Source of the DNA: Candidatus Nitrosocaldaceae archaeon
Lineage (GTDB): Archaea > Thermoproteota > Nitrososphaeria > Nitrososphaerales > Nitrosocaldaceae
Reading direction: 5' to 3'
DNA: 64,000 nt
Assembly (NCBI GenBank): GCA_026002835.1
Contig: BPGC01000004.1
Span: 105,327-169,326 of the forward strand
In this document: positions 8,400 through 18,079 of the stretch, piece after piece
How positions within the stretch are numbered: position 1 is the first letter of the stretch
Layout of the letters: every line of letters starts with the position of its first letter
Position numbers and translations under genes: made by a program
Notes under the pieces: model-generated
Database searches by the model: none
Told to the model about the DNA's origin: nothing
What the model saw: the letters and a program-made list of their open reading frames with translations, nothing else

Positions 8400-9893
8400 T
8401 TATGGTTTTAGATTGAATACTATAGTCTTTAATGTAGTCATCTCTTTGAGGCTATAACCTATACCTTCCCTTCCTAAGCCTGAATATTTTACACCACCAA
8501 ATGGGAAGTAACCTACACCATGTTTTGGTAGATCGTTGATGGTTATCTCTCCTACATTAAGTTCTTTCACTACATTCCATATCTTATAGAAGTTATTAGT
8601 GAATATGCATGAATCCAATCCATAGTTAGATTTATGTCCTATTTCTAAAGCATCTTCTATCTTTGATATTCTAATTATAGTTGCTACTGGACCAAAAGTC
8701 TCTTCCCATGCTATCCTAGCATTTAATGGAACGTAATCCAATACAGTTGGTTCAAAATAGTTCTTATCTCTCTTACCTCCTTTGAGCAATTTTGCTCCTT
8801 TCTCTATAGCATCTGTTACCAACTCTTCAACGAATCTAGCAGCTCTTTCATCTATTAACGGTCCAATTTTTACATCTTCTCTAGGGTCTCCATATTTCCA
8901 TTCCTCAGCATATCTCAATACATTCTCAACAAACTTATCCGCAACTTTATCTATTACTAGAATTGCACTTATTGCATCACATCTTTGACCAGCATTCTTG
9001 AACGCTCCTTCAACACATGCTCTTGCAGCTAGATCTAGATCAGCATCATCTAATACTATAGCCATACCCTTTCCTCCCAATTCTAGATGCAGATGCTTCA
9101 TGCCAGCTTTATCTGCAATCTCCCTTCCAACTATAGTACTACCAGTAAAGTTTATCATAGCAATCCTCTCATCTCTTACCAAAGGATCGCTTATATCTCC
9201 AGCATCTCCAGTAATTAGGTTAAACGCTCCTTTTGGTAAACCCGCTTCTTCCAAAGTCTTTGCAAATAATATCAAAGGTATGGGATCAGCGCTAGCAGGT
9301 TTTGCAATAACAGTATTTCCTGCTAATAAGGCTGGAACTATCTTTGCTAATCCTATGAATAATGGATAGTTGAATGGAGATATACATGCTATAACTCCTC
9401 TAGGTTCTCTTATAACTAAAGCGAACTTACCTTTTGTATCTTTGTTCCAATCTCCTGGTATATACTCTCCAAATATCTTACTAGCTTCTTGCATTGTTAG
9501 TTCTAATCTTTCTAGTGATGCATTAAACTCACTCTCAGCATCTTTTCTAGGTTTCCCCGCATTAAGCATTATTGCGTTTACAAAACTATCTTTATGTTTA
9601 AGCATTAACTCTTTAGCTTCTTGCAATAATTCTATTCTATCTATACCAGCCATATTCCTCATCTTAGGTTTTGCATCAACTGCTGCTCTTATCGCTTTAT
9701 CAACATCATCTTTCTTACATAATTGTATATATCCAATTATACTATTATCTATAGGACTCTTTATCTCTCTAACATCTTTAGTAGCAATCCATTCCCCATC
9801 TATGAAACATTTAAAGCTTGGAATTCCATCCTTAAGTTCGTATATATCAGCAAAGAACTCATCCAATTCTAATCGATCTCTTGTTATCTGCAT
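8400..9893 (-). CDS. gapN: aldehyde dehydrogenase, probably GAPN
   Basis: NAD(P)-dependent aldehyde dehydrogenase fold with catalytic Cys in NAGQRCDA, general base Glu in LELGGKG and cofactor loop FTGSTIVG. The C-terminal EGIGYSLKEMTTLKT resembles archaeal non-phosphorylating glyceraldehyde-3-phosphate dehydrogenase, which oxidises G3P directly to 3-phosphoglycerate. Succinate-semialdehyde dehydrogenase is the main alternative. I use the ATG at 9893 rather than TTG at 9908. Confidence 0.8.
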   Translation of the reverse strand: MQITRDRLELDEFFADIYELKDGIPSFKCFIDGEWIATKDVREIKSPIDNSIIGYIQLCKKDDVDKAIRAAVDAKPKMRNMAGIDRIELLQEAKELMLKHKDSFVNAIMLNAGKPRKDAESEFNASLERLELTMQEASKIFGEYIPGDWNKDTKGKFALVIREPRGVIACISPFNYPLFIGLAKIVPALLAGNTVIAKPASADPIPLILFAKTLEEAGLPKGAFNLITGDAGDISDPLVRDERIAMINFTGSTIVGREIADKAGMKHLHLELGGKGMAIVLDDADLDLAARACVEGAFKNAGQRCDAISAILVIDKVADKFVENVLRYAEEWKYGDPREDVKIGPLIDERAARFVEELVTDAIEKGAKLLKGGKRDKNYFEPTVLDYVPLNARIAWEETFGPVATIIRISKIEDALEIGHKSNYGLDSCIFTNNFYKIWNVVKELNVGEITINDLPKHGVGYFPFGGVKYSGLGREGIGYSLKEMTTLKTIVFNLKP

Positions 9894-9949
9894 ATTATAA
9901 TACAGCAAAAAACACTAATAAATTATAGCTTTAACAGTTATAATAAAAT

Positions 9950-10069
9950 TTATTGGTTTGTTAGTTCAAAATGTAGTTCTTGGTAACAATCTGTGCAAAA
10001 CTCTTTATCATTTGTGTGTTCACAAGAGTATGTCTTTTTAACATCTTTTAGGCATCTTGCACAGATCAT
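9950..10069 (-). CDS. 39-aa zinc-finger mini-protein
   Basis: Starts ATG at 10069 and encodes MICARCLKDV, then YSCEHTND and EFCTDCYQELH: two CxxC pairs with extra Cys and His, enough for one or two zinc sites. It begins four bases after the upstream membrane-protein gene ends, implying co-transcription. No family recognised; the spacing of metal ligands is the main support that it is real. Confidence 0.55.
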   Translation of the reverse strand: MICARCLKDVKKTYSCEHTNDKEFCTDCYQELHFELTNQ

Positions 10070-10073
10070 ATTC

Positions 10074-10451
10074 TCATGCCTTTCTTAATATCTTGATAAT
10101 TCCCATTGCTAATACGATAATTCCCATTGCTAATACTCCATATGCTCCAGCAGCATTGTTTTCAGAGAATACAACTGCTGAGATACCTCCGATTAGTATA
10201 AGTATTCCATTTATTATTAATAATATAGAAGTTATATTACTTCTCTCCCTTAATGAAACAAAGAATGCTGCAATAGATAATGCAACCGCTCCTCCACCAA
10301 ATCCTATTCCTCTAGCCATCTCATCCATAGGTAAGAAACCAGTCTTTCCTTGTCCTACTGCTGCATCAGCTCCATAGATTATAAGTAATATCAAACCAGC
10401 AATGCTTAAACCTTCAGCAATCCTAACCCTACTTGATACTGTTACTGCCAT
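10074..10451 (-). CDS. four-helix membrane protein, unknown function
   Basis: 125 aa with four hydrophobic segments, starting at GLSIAGLILLIIYG, GGAVALSIAAFFV, SILLIINGILILIGG and GVLAMGIIVLAMGI. No catalytic motif is visible. It appears to lead a two-gene unit with the zinc mini-protein. The function is unknown. Confidence 0.7.
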   Translation of the reverse strand: MAVTVSSRVRIAEGLSIAGLILLIIYGADAAVGQGKTGFLPMDEMARGIGFGGGAVALSIAAFFVSLRERSNITSILLIINGILILIGGISAVVFSENNAAGAYGVLAMGIIVLAMGIIKILRKA

Positions 10452-10488
10452 AAGTATACTCCAACTTAATTACTAATAAATTATTACA

Positions 10489-11154
<666 letters not shown>

Positions 11155-11182
11155 CTATATGTTAGATAATATGAATAAAAAA

Positions 11183-11689
11183 TTATCTTGTGAATAGTTG
11201 TGGTTTCCTCATCATTAGAACTCCTATTATAGTAATTGCTCCAAATGCTGCTAATACTCCTAAAGGAAACTCTGGAACTACATTGACACTAAACTCTACA
11301 GTCTCTGTAGGAATTGGCTGGAATAATATTCCTTGCACTTCAACTGTAATAGTATGGCTTCCTTGTGATAAGAATACAAATGGAACAGTTATCTCACCTT
11401 CATTTGTATGAGTTAATGGAGTCCTAAATACCTCATTACCTTCAGCATCCTTTATAGAAACTACATAATCAACATGTATTTGTGTTTTATTGGATCCTTT
11501 CTCTACAAATCTTATATCTAGTTTAGTCTGTTGTTCTGGCTCGATAGGAAATGGTTCGATCTTTAATTCGACATCAACTGATTTAGCCTCCATTCGTATA
11601 GGTTCGCTGGCTTGAGCATATGCATTACTAATGCTGAATGATATTACCAGTGATAGTAGAGCTATGCTTGTAAATAGAGCCCTTTTCAT
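11183..11689 (-). CDS. secreted/surface protein with C-terminal anchor
   Basis: 168 aa with an N-terminal signal peptide (ALFTSIALLSLVISFSISNA, then AQA), a beta-rich domain (about 35-130) and a C-terminal VPEFPLGVLAAFG hydrophobic stretch with basic end MRKP. The PEF motif plus transmembrane segment resembles thaumarchaeal PEFG-CTERM-type sorting signals. It is probably displayed outside the membrane; function unknown. Confidence 0.72.
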   Translation of the reverse strand: MKRALFTSIALLSLVISFSISNAYAQASEPIRMEAKSVDVELKIEPFPIEPEQQTKLDIRFVEKGSNKTQIHVDYVVSIKDAEGNEVFRTPLTHTNEGEITVPFVFLSQGSHTITVEVQGILFQPIPTETVEFSVNVVPEFPLGVLAAFGAITIIGVLMMRKPQLFTR

Positions 11690-11854
11690 ATTTGTGTTAA
11701 GATGTCAGTTACTTATAAATTAATATATTTTAACCACCGTTTGATAGTCAAATAGTTGATTTTGATAGATTAAGAATAAGTATATTTATAATTAATAAGT
11801 TTTAGGAAGAAGAAACAAGCACTTATATCTGTGTTGATACGAATTGCGTATATT

Positions 11855-11860
11855 AGGAGG
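11855..11860 (+). promoter_or_regulatory. Shine-Dalgarno site for dnaG
   Basis: AGGAGG lies 11 bases before the dnaG ATG. Most neighbouring genes look leaderless, so a perfect SD is a notable exception and fixes this start. Confidence 0.65.
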
Positions 11861-11871
11861 TTAAAAATAAC

Positions 11872-12999
11872 ATGCCTAATTCAACAGTTGTAAAATATCA
11901 TGTTAAGATAAAGTTTGATGTTGATGGAATAGTAGAGAAGGCTGATATAATAGGAGCCCTCTTCGGACAGACCGAAGGTTTACTAGGACCAGAGATGAAT
12001 CTTAACGAACTTCAAAGACTATCAAAAGTAGGAAGGATAGAGGTTGATATACATACTAAGCAGAATAGAACTTTCGGTAAAGTGCTAATACCTATGAGCA
12101 CTGATATATCAACGGCAGCATTGATAGCAGCAGCAGTTGAAAGCATAGATAAAGTTGGACCATTTCCAGCAAAGTTTAGTTTAGATGCAATTGAAGATAT
12201 TAGAGAGATAAAGAAGAGAAGCATAGTAGAGAGGGCTAAGAAGATAGTACAAGAATGGGCTACAAAGAGTATGAGTGAATCAAAGGAGATGCTAAAAGAT
12301 ATCTATGGAGCTGCTAGAGTAGGTAAATTAACCGTATTTGGACCAGAAAAGTTAGCATGTGGTTCTGGAATATATGATACAGATTGGATAATACTAGTTG
12401 AAGGGAGAGCTGATGTTATAAATCTTCTTAGAGCTGGTTATGACAATGCAATCGCAATTGAAGGCGCTAGGATCGCTGATTCCGTAATAAAATTATGCAA
12501 AGATAAGAAGAAGGTTATAGCATTCCTAGATGGAGATAGAGCTGGAGATCTAATACTTAGAGAGTTAGAGAACACAGTAAAGTTGGATAAAGTGGTTAGA
12601 GCTCCTCAAGGTAAAGAGGTTGAAGATTTAACACCAATGGAGATAATAGAGATATTGGATGAGGCTGTAAAATCTATTCAAGAGAAGAAGGTAGAGATAA
12701 CAGATGAGTTCGATAAGAGAGTAGTTGAGGTATTTCCAGAGATAAATGAGACATTAGAAGCAGTAGGCTATGATGAGAATATGAATGAAGTATTGAGAGT
12801 TCCAGTAAATGAGATAGTTAAAAGGTTACAAGATACAAAAGATGTTAGATATCTCATATTAGATGGTATAATTACACAAAGATTGGTAGATACTGCTAGA
12901 GATGTTGGTGTTAAGTATATAATAGCACATAGGATTGCGGATATAAAGAAGCCCTCAGATATAACACTAAAAACGTTTGGAGATCTAGGCATTACTTAA
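11872..12999 (+). CDS. dnaG: archaeal DnaG-type primase
   Basis: 375 aa. The N-terminal region (GALFGQTEGLLGPEMNLNELQ) is typical of archaeal DnaG, followed by a Toprim domain from about residue 165, with WIILVEGRADVINLL (catalytic Glu) and AFLDGDRAGD (DxD). Archaeal DnaG makes short RNA and also associates with the exosome. The strong SD supports this start. Confidence 0.95.
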   Translation: MPNSTVVKYHVKIKFDVDGIVEKADIIGALFGQTEGLLGPEMNLNELQRLSKVGRIEVDIHTKQNRTFGKVLIPMSTDISTAALIAAAVESIDKVGPFPAKFSLDAIEDIREIKKRSIVERAKKIVQEWATKSMSESKEMLKDIYGAARVGKLTVFGPEKLACGSGIYDTDWIILVEGRADVINLLRAGYDNAIAIEGARIADSVIKLCKDKKKVIAFLDGDRAGDLILRELENTVKLDKVVRAPQGKEVEDLTPMEIIEILDEAVKSIQEKKVEITDEFDKRVVEVFPEINETLEAVGYDENMNEVLRVPVNEIVKRLQDTKDVRYLILDGIITQRLVDTARDVGVKYIIAHRIADIKKPSDITLKTFGDLGIT

Positions 13000-13036
13000 T
13001 GCTTAACTAATTATAACCCCCTTTCACATTTTTGAG

Positions 13037-13714
13037 TTGGTGGAATTAAGGCTTAAACATATACTATTATTGGCTGAATTGCTTAATAGAGGAGCTAGAT
13101 ATGCTTATGTAAATGTATCAACTAAAGATCTGGGAGAGATGCTTAATAGATCTCAGCAAGCAGCATCTAAACATCTGTTAGAACTAGAAGAGTTAGGCTA
13201 TATTGAGAGAATCAAGAGTGGTAGAGGATTCAAAGTTATGGTTACTGAGAAAGGTTATAATGAATTAAATAAATTATCAATTATATTGAAGAATGCTTTA
13301 GAAGGTATAAGAGAGTTAGAGTTTAAAGGTGTGATAACTAAAGGCATGGGAGAGGGTGCTTATTATATATCATTAGAAGGTTATAAAAGGCAGTTCATAG
13401 ATAAACTAGGGTTTGAGCCATATCCTGGTACATTGAATATAAGGCTTATAGATGATGCTTATAAGAATGCAAAGAGCGTTTTGAAGATGCAGCCTAGCAT
13501 ATTCATAGAAGGGTTTAGTGATGGAAAGAGAACTTATGGATGGGTTAAATGTTATAGAGCAAAGATAGATGGCATAGATGGTGCTGTATTAATATTAGAG
13601 AGAACTCATCATGATGAGAGCATATTAGAGGTTATAGCGCCAGTCAAGATAGTTGAGAAGATAAACGCAGATTATGGCTCAATAATAACTGTAAAAGTTA
13701 AATTGAAATCCTAA
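13037..13714 (+). CDS. ribK: CTP-dependent riboflavin kinase with HTH domain
   Basis: 225 aa. Residues 1-90 form a winged helix (LGEMLNRSQQAASKHLLELE). Residues 95-225 are the archaeal CTP-dependent riboflavin kinase, with GMGEGAYYIS, GFEPYPGTLNIRL and GWVKCYRA. It makes FMN from riboflavin. The fused HTH suggests self-regulation, as in other archaeal RibK-RibR proteins. The start is TTG at 13037 or GTG at 13040. It ends convergently with the FAD synthase gene, overlapping by four bases. Confidence 0.92.
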   Translation: MVELRLKHILLLAELLNRGARYAYVNVSTKDLGEMLNRSQQAASKHLLELEELGYIERIKSGRGFKVMVTEKGYNELNKLSIILKNALEGIRELEFKGVITKGMGEGAYYISLEGYKRQFIDKLGFEPYPGTLNIRLIDDAYKNAKSVLKMQPSIFIEGFSDGKRTYGWVKCYRAKIDGIDGAVLILERTHHDESILEVIAPVKIVEKINADYGSIITVKVKLKS

Positions 13715-14331
13715 AAGTTATAGATCGATTTACCTAGCAATTCTTTGATCCTAGTACTTTTTAGATCTGGGATAGGAGAATCCAATCTAATAACTTGTAT
13801 ATTTAAACCACGTTTCTTACACTCTTCTGCTATTAAAGACTCCTCATGAACTTGATCATAACCTAAAGCAATTATGTTAGGTCTAACATACTCTACACTC
13901 TTGAATATGTCTCCTTCCCTTCCTAATATGGCTGCATCTACGAACTTTAATGATCCTACTAACTCGCATCTAAGATGTTCATTATGCATAGGCTTTTTTC
14001 CTTTGCTCTTTATAGCAGTGCTATCTCTAGCAATTACAACTACTAGAATATCACCTAATGATTTAGCAGATCTTAGAGTATGTATATGTCCAGGATGTAT
14101 TATGTCAAATACACCTCCAGCAAATACAATCTTTAAACAATCTTTACCTTTATCAGTAATCCTAAGATCTCTAGTTATAAGATTCTGCTTATATAAATGA
14201 TCCAATCTAGTCTCTAACAAACCTTCATCATATATACTATCCTTTAAAGCCTCTTTAGGATCTATAGATAATAGTCTAGCGCTATACAATATGCTTAATA
14301 TCTTTTTATCAAGCCTATCCAATTCTTGCAC
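13711..14331 (-). CDS. ribL: archaeal FAD synthase with N-terminal helical/HTH domain
   Basis: 206 aa. Residues about 1-65 resemble a small HTH. From residue 68 the nucleotidyltransferase fold is clear: VFAGGVFDIIHPGHIHTL (HxGH), then ALGYDQ and the ISSSTR-like KSTRIKELL. Family knowledge: RibL transfers AMP or CMP to FMN. The convergent pairing with ribK puts both flavin cofactor steps side by side. Confidence 0.9.
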   Translation of the reverse strand: MQELDRLDKKILSILYSARLLSIDPKEALKDSIYDEGLLETRLDHLYKQNLITRDLRITDKGKDCLKIVFAGGVFDIIHPGHIHTLRSAKSLGDILVVVIARDSTAIKSKGKKPMHNEHLRCELVGSLKFVDAAILGREGDIFKSVEYVRPNIIALGYDQVHEESLIAEECKKRGLNIQVIRLDSPIPDLKSTRIKELLGKSIYNF

Positions 14332-14409
14332 AATAATATATAGATCAATGGGTAATATAAAATAGTAGCATTGAAAGGTTTTTTAACCATTGAATGAATA
14401 TGGCATGTT

Positions 14410-15402
14410 ATGAAACTGATATTATTGTTAGCATTATCTTTAGTTGCAACAGTAGAAGCCTATGCTAGTGAAGATGTCTATATAACTGATATAAAGATAA
14501 TTCCTAATAATCCGAAGATTAATGATACTATAGCACTAGAAGCAACCGTAGTAAATAATTCATTTAATACAATAGCATATCCATCCCTTTGCGACTCTCC
14601 ATTAGATGCTAATTTCAGCAATAATATAGTAACTGAGTTTGGCATAGCATGTTTGGGATTTGGTATAGAAGTCTTAGAACCATTCCAGAACGCTACAGTT
14701 AGAGGACCAGCATCTGGAATATTTTATAAAGTTATAGATTATGGATTGACTAGAGCAAATATAACGTTTACTTATCTAATAGATGATATAAAGGAAAGTG
14801 TAAGTAAAGAACTATCATTTATTATCAGTAATGATACTAGAAGTGTTAATAAAGAATTCTTTATGAGAATAAACCAGACTGTGAAGTATAATGATCTAGA
14901 GATAACACTTATTGATATACTAGAAGATTCTAGATGTCCAATAGATGTAACTTGTTTTTGGGAAGGTGATGCAAAAGCGTTGTTATCTATAAAGAAGGAT
15001 TTTATTGATAATTTCAATGTGACATTGCATGAACCATTGATTATAGATAACATTGCTATAAACCTAGAATCGCTAAAGCCAGATAGAAGATCAAATGATA
15101 TTATAGAGAAAGATAAGTATCAAGCAAAGTTTGTTATATCTGAACCTAAAGAAAGTATGAAGTTTAAAGCGTATAATGATGATATTGGTATGTTAGGAGT
15201 ATTAGATCTAGATAATAATCAAGGTTTTGTGATAATGTTTGATGAGAAGAGAACTATTCTAGAGTTTAATATGGATTATGATAAATGTAATAGGCTAAGC
15301 GCTTTATGCTTTAATGCAAACAATAAACATATAGAGATAGGAAGGGATTTCATGCTTATAGATAAAGCATATATACCTACAATTGATCTTAAATTAATCT
15401 AA
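14410..15402 (+). CDS. secreted protein, unknown function
   Basis: 330 aa with a signal peptide (LILLLALSLVATVEAYA) and Asn-rich beta domains; the first (about 25-130) resembles CARDB-like extracellular folds. A Cys pair lies in DSRCPIDVTCFW. It has no C-terminal membrane anchor. It is probably exported, with function unknown. The end overlaps the convergent Lrp gene by 14 bases. Confidence 0.7.
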   Translation: MKLILLLALSLVATVEAYASEDVYITDIKIIPNNPKINDTIALEATVVNNSFNTIAYPSLCDSPLDANFSNNIVTEFGIACLGFGIEVLEPFQNATVRGPASGIFYKVIDYGLTRANITFTYLIDDIKESVSKELSFIISNDTRSVNKEFFMRINQTVKYNDLEITLIDILEDSRCPIDVTCFWEGDAKALLSIKKDFIDNFNVTLHEPLIIDNIAINLESLKPDRRSNDIIEKDKYQAKFVISEPKESMKFKAYNDDIGMLGVLDLDNNQGFVIMFDEKRTILEFNMDYDKCNRLSALCFNANNKHIEIGRDFMLIDKAYIPTIDLKLI

Positions 15403-15838
15403 AATCCTCTTTTATTGTATTTAATACTATATGAGTATTAGTCTTCTCTACCCCTTCAGTATTGTTAAGATCTTTTATGAATGAATCTAACTCTTCAATA
15501 CTCTTGAATTTTGCTATAACTATTGCATCATAAACGCCTGTAGTATCATATACAGCACATACGGAACTATTTTTAGCTATCTCATCATCTATATCCAATA
15601 TCTTTCCATCTTTACTGCTAACCTCGATTATTGCAGTTATGCTAAAACCTAGCATTTTATGATCCAATATTGCCGAATAATATTTGATCAACCCAGATCT
15701 CTCTAAAGCTTTTACCCTCTTCAATATTGTTGTAGGAGATACATCTAATATGTATGCCAGTTGATGATAAGAACGTTTAGAGTTTATTAACAATTCCTTT
15801 AGTATACGAATGTCCAAATGATCCAGTTTAATATGCAT
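15389..15838 (-). CDS. Lrp/AsnC-family transcription regulator
   Basis: 149 aa. Residues 1-60 are the HTH (LDIRILKELLINSKRSYHQLA, then DVSPTTILKRVKALERSG), and residues 65-149 the RAM ligand-binding domain (AVYDTTGVYDAIVIAKF). Members respond to amino acids and act on feast/famine genes. The ligand is not deducible. It is divergent from the membrane protein at 15942, which may be a target. Confidence 0.92.
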   Translation of the reverse strand: MHIKLDHLDIRILKELLINSKRSYHQLAYILDVSPTTILKRVKALERSGLIKYYSAILDHKMLGFSITAIIEVSSKDGKILDIDDEIAKNSSVCAVYDTTGVYDAIVIAKFKSIEELDSFIKDLNNTEGVEKTNTHIVLNTIKEDFRLI

Positions 15839-15941
15839 ATTAGTTAATGAATATCAACTATAATATATCTTTTATTGAACATATATCCATCACTCAATAA
15901 GAAAATTATTTATTTATAAATTGCGAAATATAGTATTGGTG

Positions 15942-16463
15942 ATGAGTATGTATGAGTTGAAGATTGATTATATAAAGTCTGGCGCATTAGCTGGGCTATT
16001 TGGAGCATGGGCTATCTTTGGCTTATTACTGCTAGTAGACTCTACATTAGGATTTGAACCTGGAACGCTCTATAAAGTAATAGCATTAGCATTTAACTTT
16101 GAGTTAGCAAATGCTGTCTATATAGGCTTCTTGTCGCATATGATAACTGGAGTTGTTATAGGAGTGTTATTTGGAGTAGCAACTAGCATGATAAAGCCAA
16201 CTGCATTAAGGATAATACCATTAGGAGTAGTAACTGGAGCAGTAGCGTGGTTCGCTCTATTTATGCCATTAACGATGTTCGTTGTAACACCATCACTAGC
16301 AAATATAGCAAATATGCTTAACGAACCAATGCTAGTAAAGATAGCAGAAGAGCCATTATTCATTGCTGGAGCGTTATCAATGCACCTAGTATATGGAATT
16401 GTATTAGGCTTGACTCACTACTTTGGTATAGCTGAAGTTCCTAGGATCAGCATTAAAGTATAA
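15942..16463 (+). CDS. four-helix membrane protein
   Basis: 173 aa from the ATG at 15942; a TTG at 15921 is less likely. Hydrophobic segments begin near ALAGLFGAWAIFGLLLLV, AVYIGFLSHMITGVVIGVLF, IIPLGVVTGAVAWFALF and FIAGALSMHLVYGIVLGL. It looks like a conserved thaumarchaeal integral membrane protein. Function unknown. Confidence 0.75.
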   Translation: MSMYELKIDYIKSGALAGLFGAWAIFGLLLLVDSTLGFEPGTLYKVIALAFNFELANAVYIGFLSHMITGVVIGVLFGVATSMIKPTALRIIPLGVVTGAVAWFALFMPLTMFVVTPSLANIANMLNEPMLVKIAEEPLFIAGALSMHLVYGIVLGLTHYFGIAEVPRISIKV

Positions 16464-17396
16464 TCAAACCTTTTCTTTTAACAATTCTTGAATTATTTTT
16501 TCTGCGATAACATTTGCTGCTAGTTCTTGTGCTTCCTTTGTTTGCGCACCTATGTGAGGTGTACATATTATATTTTGCAATCTTATCAAATCTAGATTTC
16601 TAGGTGGTTCTTCTTCAAATACATCTAATGCAGCTCCAGCAATCTTATTATTCTTCAAGGCTTCATATAATGCATCTTCATCTATTACCGCACCTCTAGA
16701 TGTGTTTATAATATAAGCTGTATTCTTCATCAATGCTAGTTTATCTTTGTTTATCATATGCCTAGTATGATCAGTTAATGGTACATGCAAGGTTACAAAA
16801 TCTGAGCTTTTAAGTAATGTATCTAGATCTGTTACTATCATGTTTGTCTCTCTTATAAATTGCTGATCTATACTAACAACATCATATCCAATAAGATTCA
16901 TTCCTAAAGCTCTAGCAAGCCTTCCTATCCTTCTTCCAATCTTTCCAACTCCAACTATACCAAGATATTTGCCTTTCAATTCTATACCAACCAACTCCTT
17001 CTTTATCCATTTACCTTCTTTCATGCTAGCATCTGCTCTAGTAATTCCTCTAGCAAGACTTATCATTAAACCTAGAACTAGTTCTGCTACTGAACTCATA
17101 GCAGCTTCTTCAGCATTTAGTACCTTGATACCTTTAGCTTTAGCATATTCAACATCGATATTATCTAATCCAACTCCAACTCTAGCTATTATCTTTAAAT
17201 TACTAGCATCTATCAGATCTTTCCTAACCTTAGTTCTACTTCTAACTATAAGTATATCATAATCTTTGATAATATTCATTAATTCATCTTTATCTATTCC
17301 AGGTTTATATGAAACATCTAATCCTTGCTTCTTCAATATCTCGATACCTTTTTCATCAATCTCATCAGTGATTATAACTTTAGCATTAACTTGCAT
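16464..17396 (-). CDS. serA: D-3-phosphoglycerate dehydrogenase (short form)
   Basis: D-2-hydroxyacid dehydrogenase with the nucleotide-binding motif GIVGVGKIGRRIG and catalytic NTSRGAVIDEDAL, DVFEEEPP and TPHIGAQT (Arg, Glu, His). It lacks the C-terminal ACT domain of long SerA. It likely oxidises 3-phosphoglycerate for serine synthesis; hydroxypyruvate or glyoxylate reductase is an alternative. I choose ATG 17396 because the extra residues up to 17441 are unlike the family. Confidence 0.85.
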   Translation of the reverse strand: MQVNAKVIITDEIDEKGIEILKKQGLDVSYKPGIDKDELMNIIKDYDILIVRSRTKVRKDLIDASNLKIIARVGVGLDNIDVEYAKAKGIKVLNAEEAAMSSVAELVLGLMISLARGITRADASMKEGKWIKKELVGIELKGKYLGIVGVGKIGRRIGRLARALGMNLIGYDVVSIDQQFIRETNMIVTDLDTLLKSSDFVTLHVPLTDHTRHMINKDKLALMKNTAYIINTSRGAVIDEDALYEALKNNKIAGAALDVFEEEPPRNLDLIRLQNIICTPHIGAQTKEAQELAANVIAEKIIQELLKEKV

Positions 17397-17455
17397 ATCA
17401 GCAATAATATAGAAGAGGTAATTAAACCTAACAATCTTCAATAATAACCTTTATA

Positions 17456-17896
17456 TTGGAAATAGAACCAATTTTAACCTTAAGTGAGCAATATATGAAT
17501 AATTATATCCTAAGAATAGCAAAAGATGAATGGATTAGATTGGTATTTGGTAAGAAGGTTTATTATACTGCAATGAGAAGAAGATGGAAGCCTTCTAGTA
17601 AGATATTATTTGTAAAGAGGATGGATAGAGGTGATTCTTTGATAGGTTATGGGATAATAGATGATATTATAGATTTAGATGATATATCTGGAAAAGAGAG
17701 AGAGCTTTGTTTGAATAACGGCTGGATCAAGAAATTGATATTTAGTAAGATGATCAAATTTGAACCGCCAATATTAATAAAAGATACCGAGATTGCAGAA
17801 TGGCCTCAAAAAGGTGCGTTATTACATGGTGCTCCTATAACTGATGAACAATTAGAAGAAGTAATCAAACTTAGTAAGGTTAGGATAGCACATTAA
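17456..17896 (+). CDS. conserved-looking hypothetical protein
   Basis: 146 aa, probable TTG start. It has AMRRRWKPSSKILFVKR and a compact mixed alpha/beta pattern that recalls EVE/ASCH/PUA-like RNA-binding folds, but I cannot prove it. The 3' part has LLHGAPITDEQL. It is divergent from serA with only about 60 bp between likely starts. Confidence 0.6.
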   Translation: MEIEPILTLSEQYMNNYILRIAKDEWIRLVFGKKVYYTAMRRRWKPSSKILFVKRMDRGDSLIGYGIIDDIIDLDDISGKERELCLNNGWIKKLIFSKMIKFEPPILIKDTEIAEWPQKGALLHGAPITDEQLEEVIKLSKVRIAH

Positions 17897-18079
17897 ATAT
17901 TGATTATTTTTAGCGCTTTATATTAATAATATAATGTTAATACTATTATTAAATTGACAAGCTTATTGAATATTGATATTTTTTTAGCATGGAGAGAAGG
18001 CTCTAGATAAATGTTCTATATTTTTAATGATGAAAATAACCATAAAGTTAATTAACTACCATGTATGTACCATAAGATA

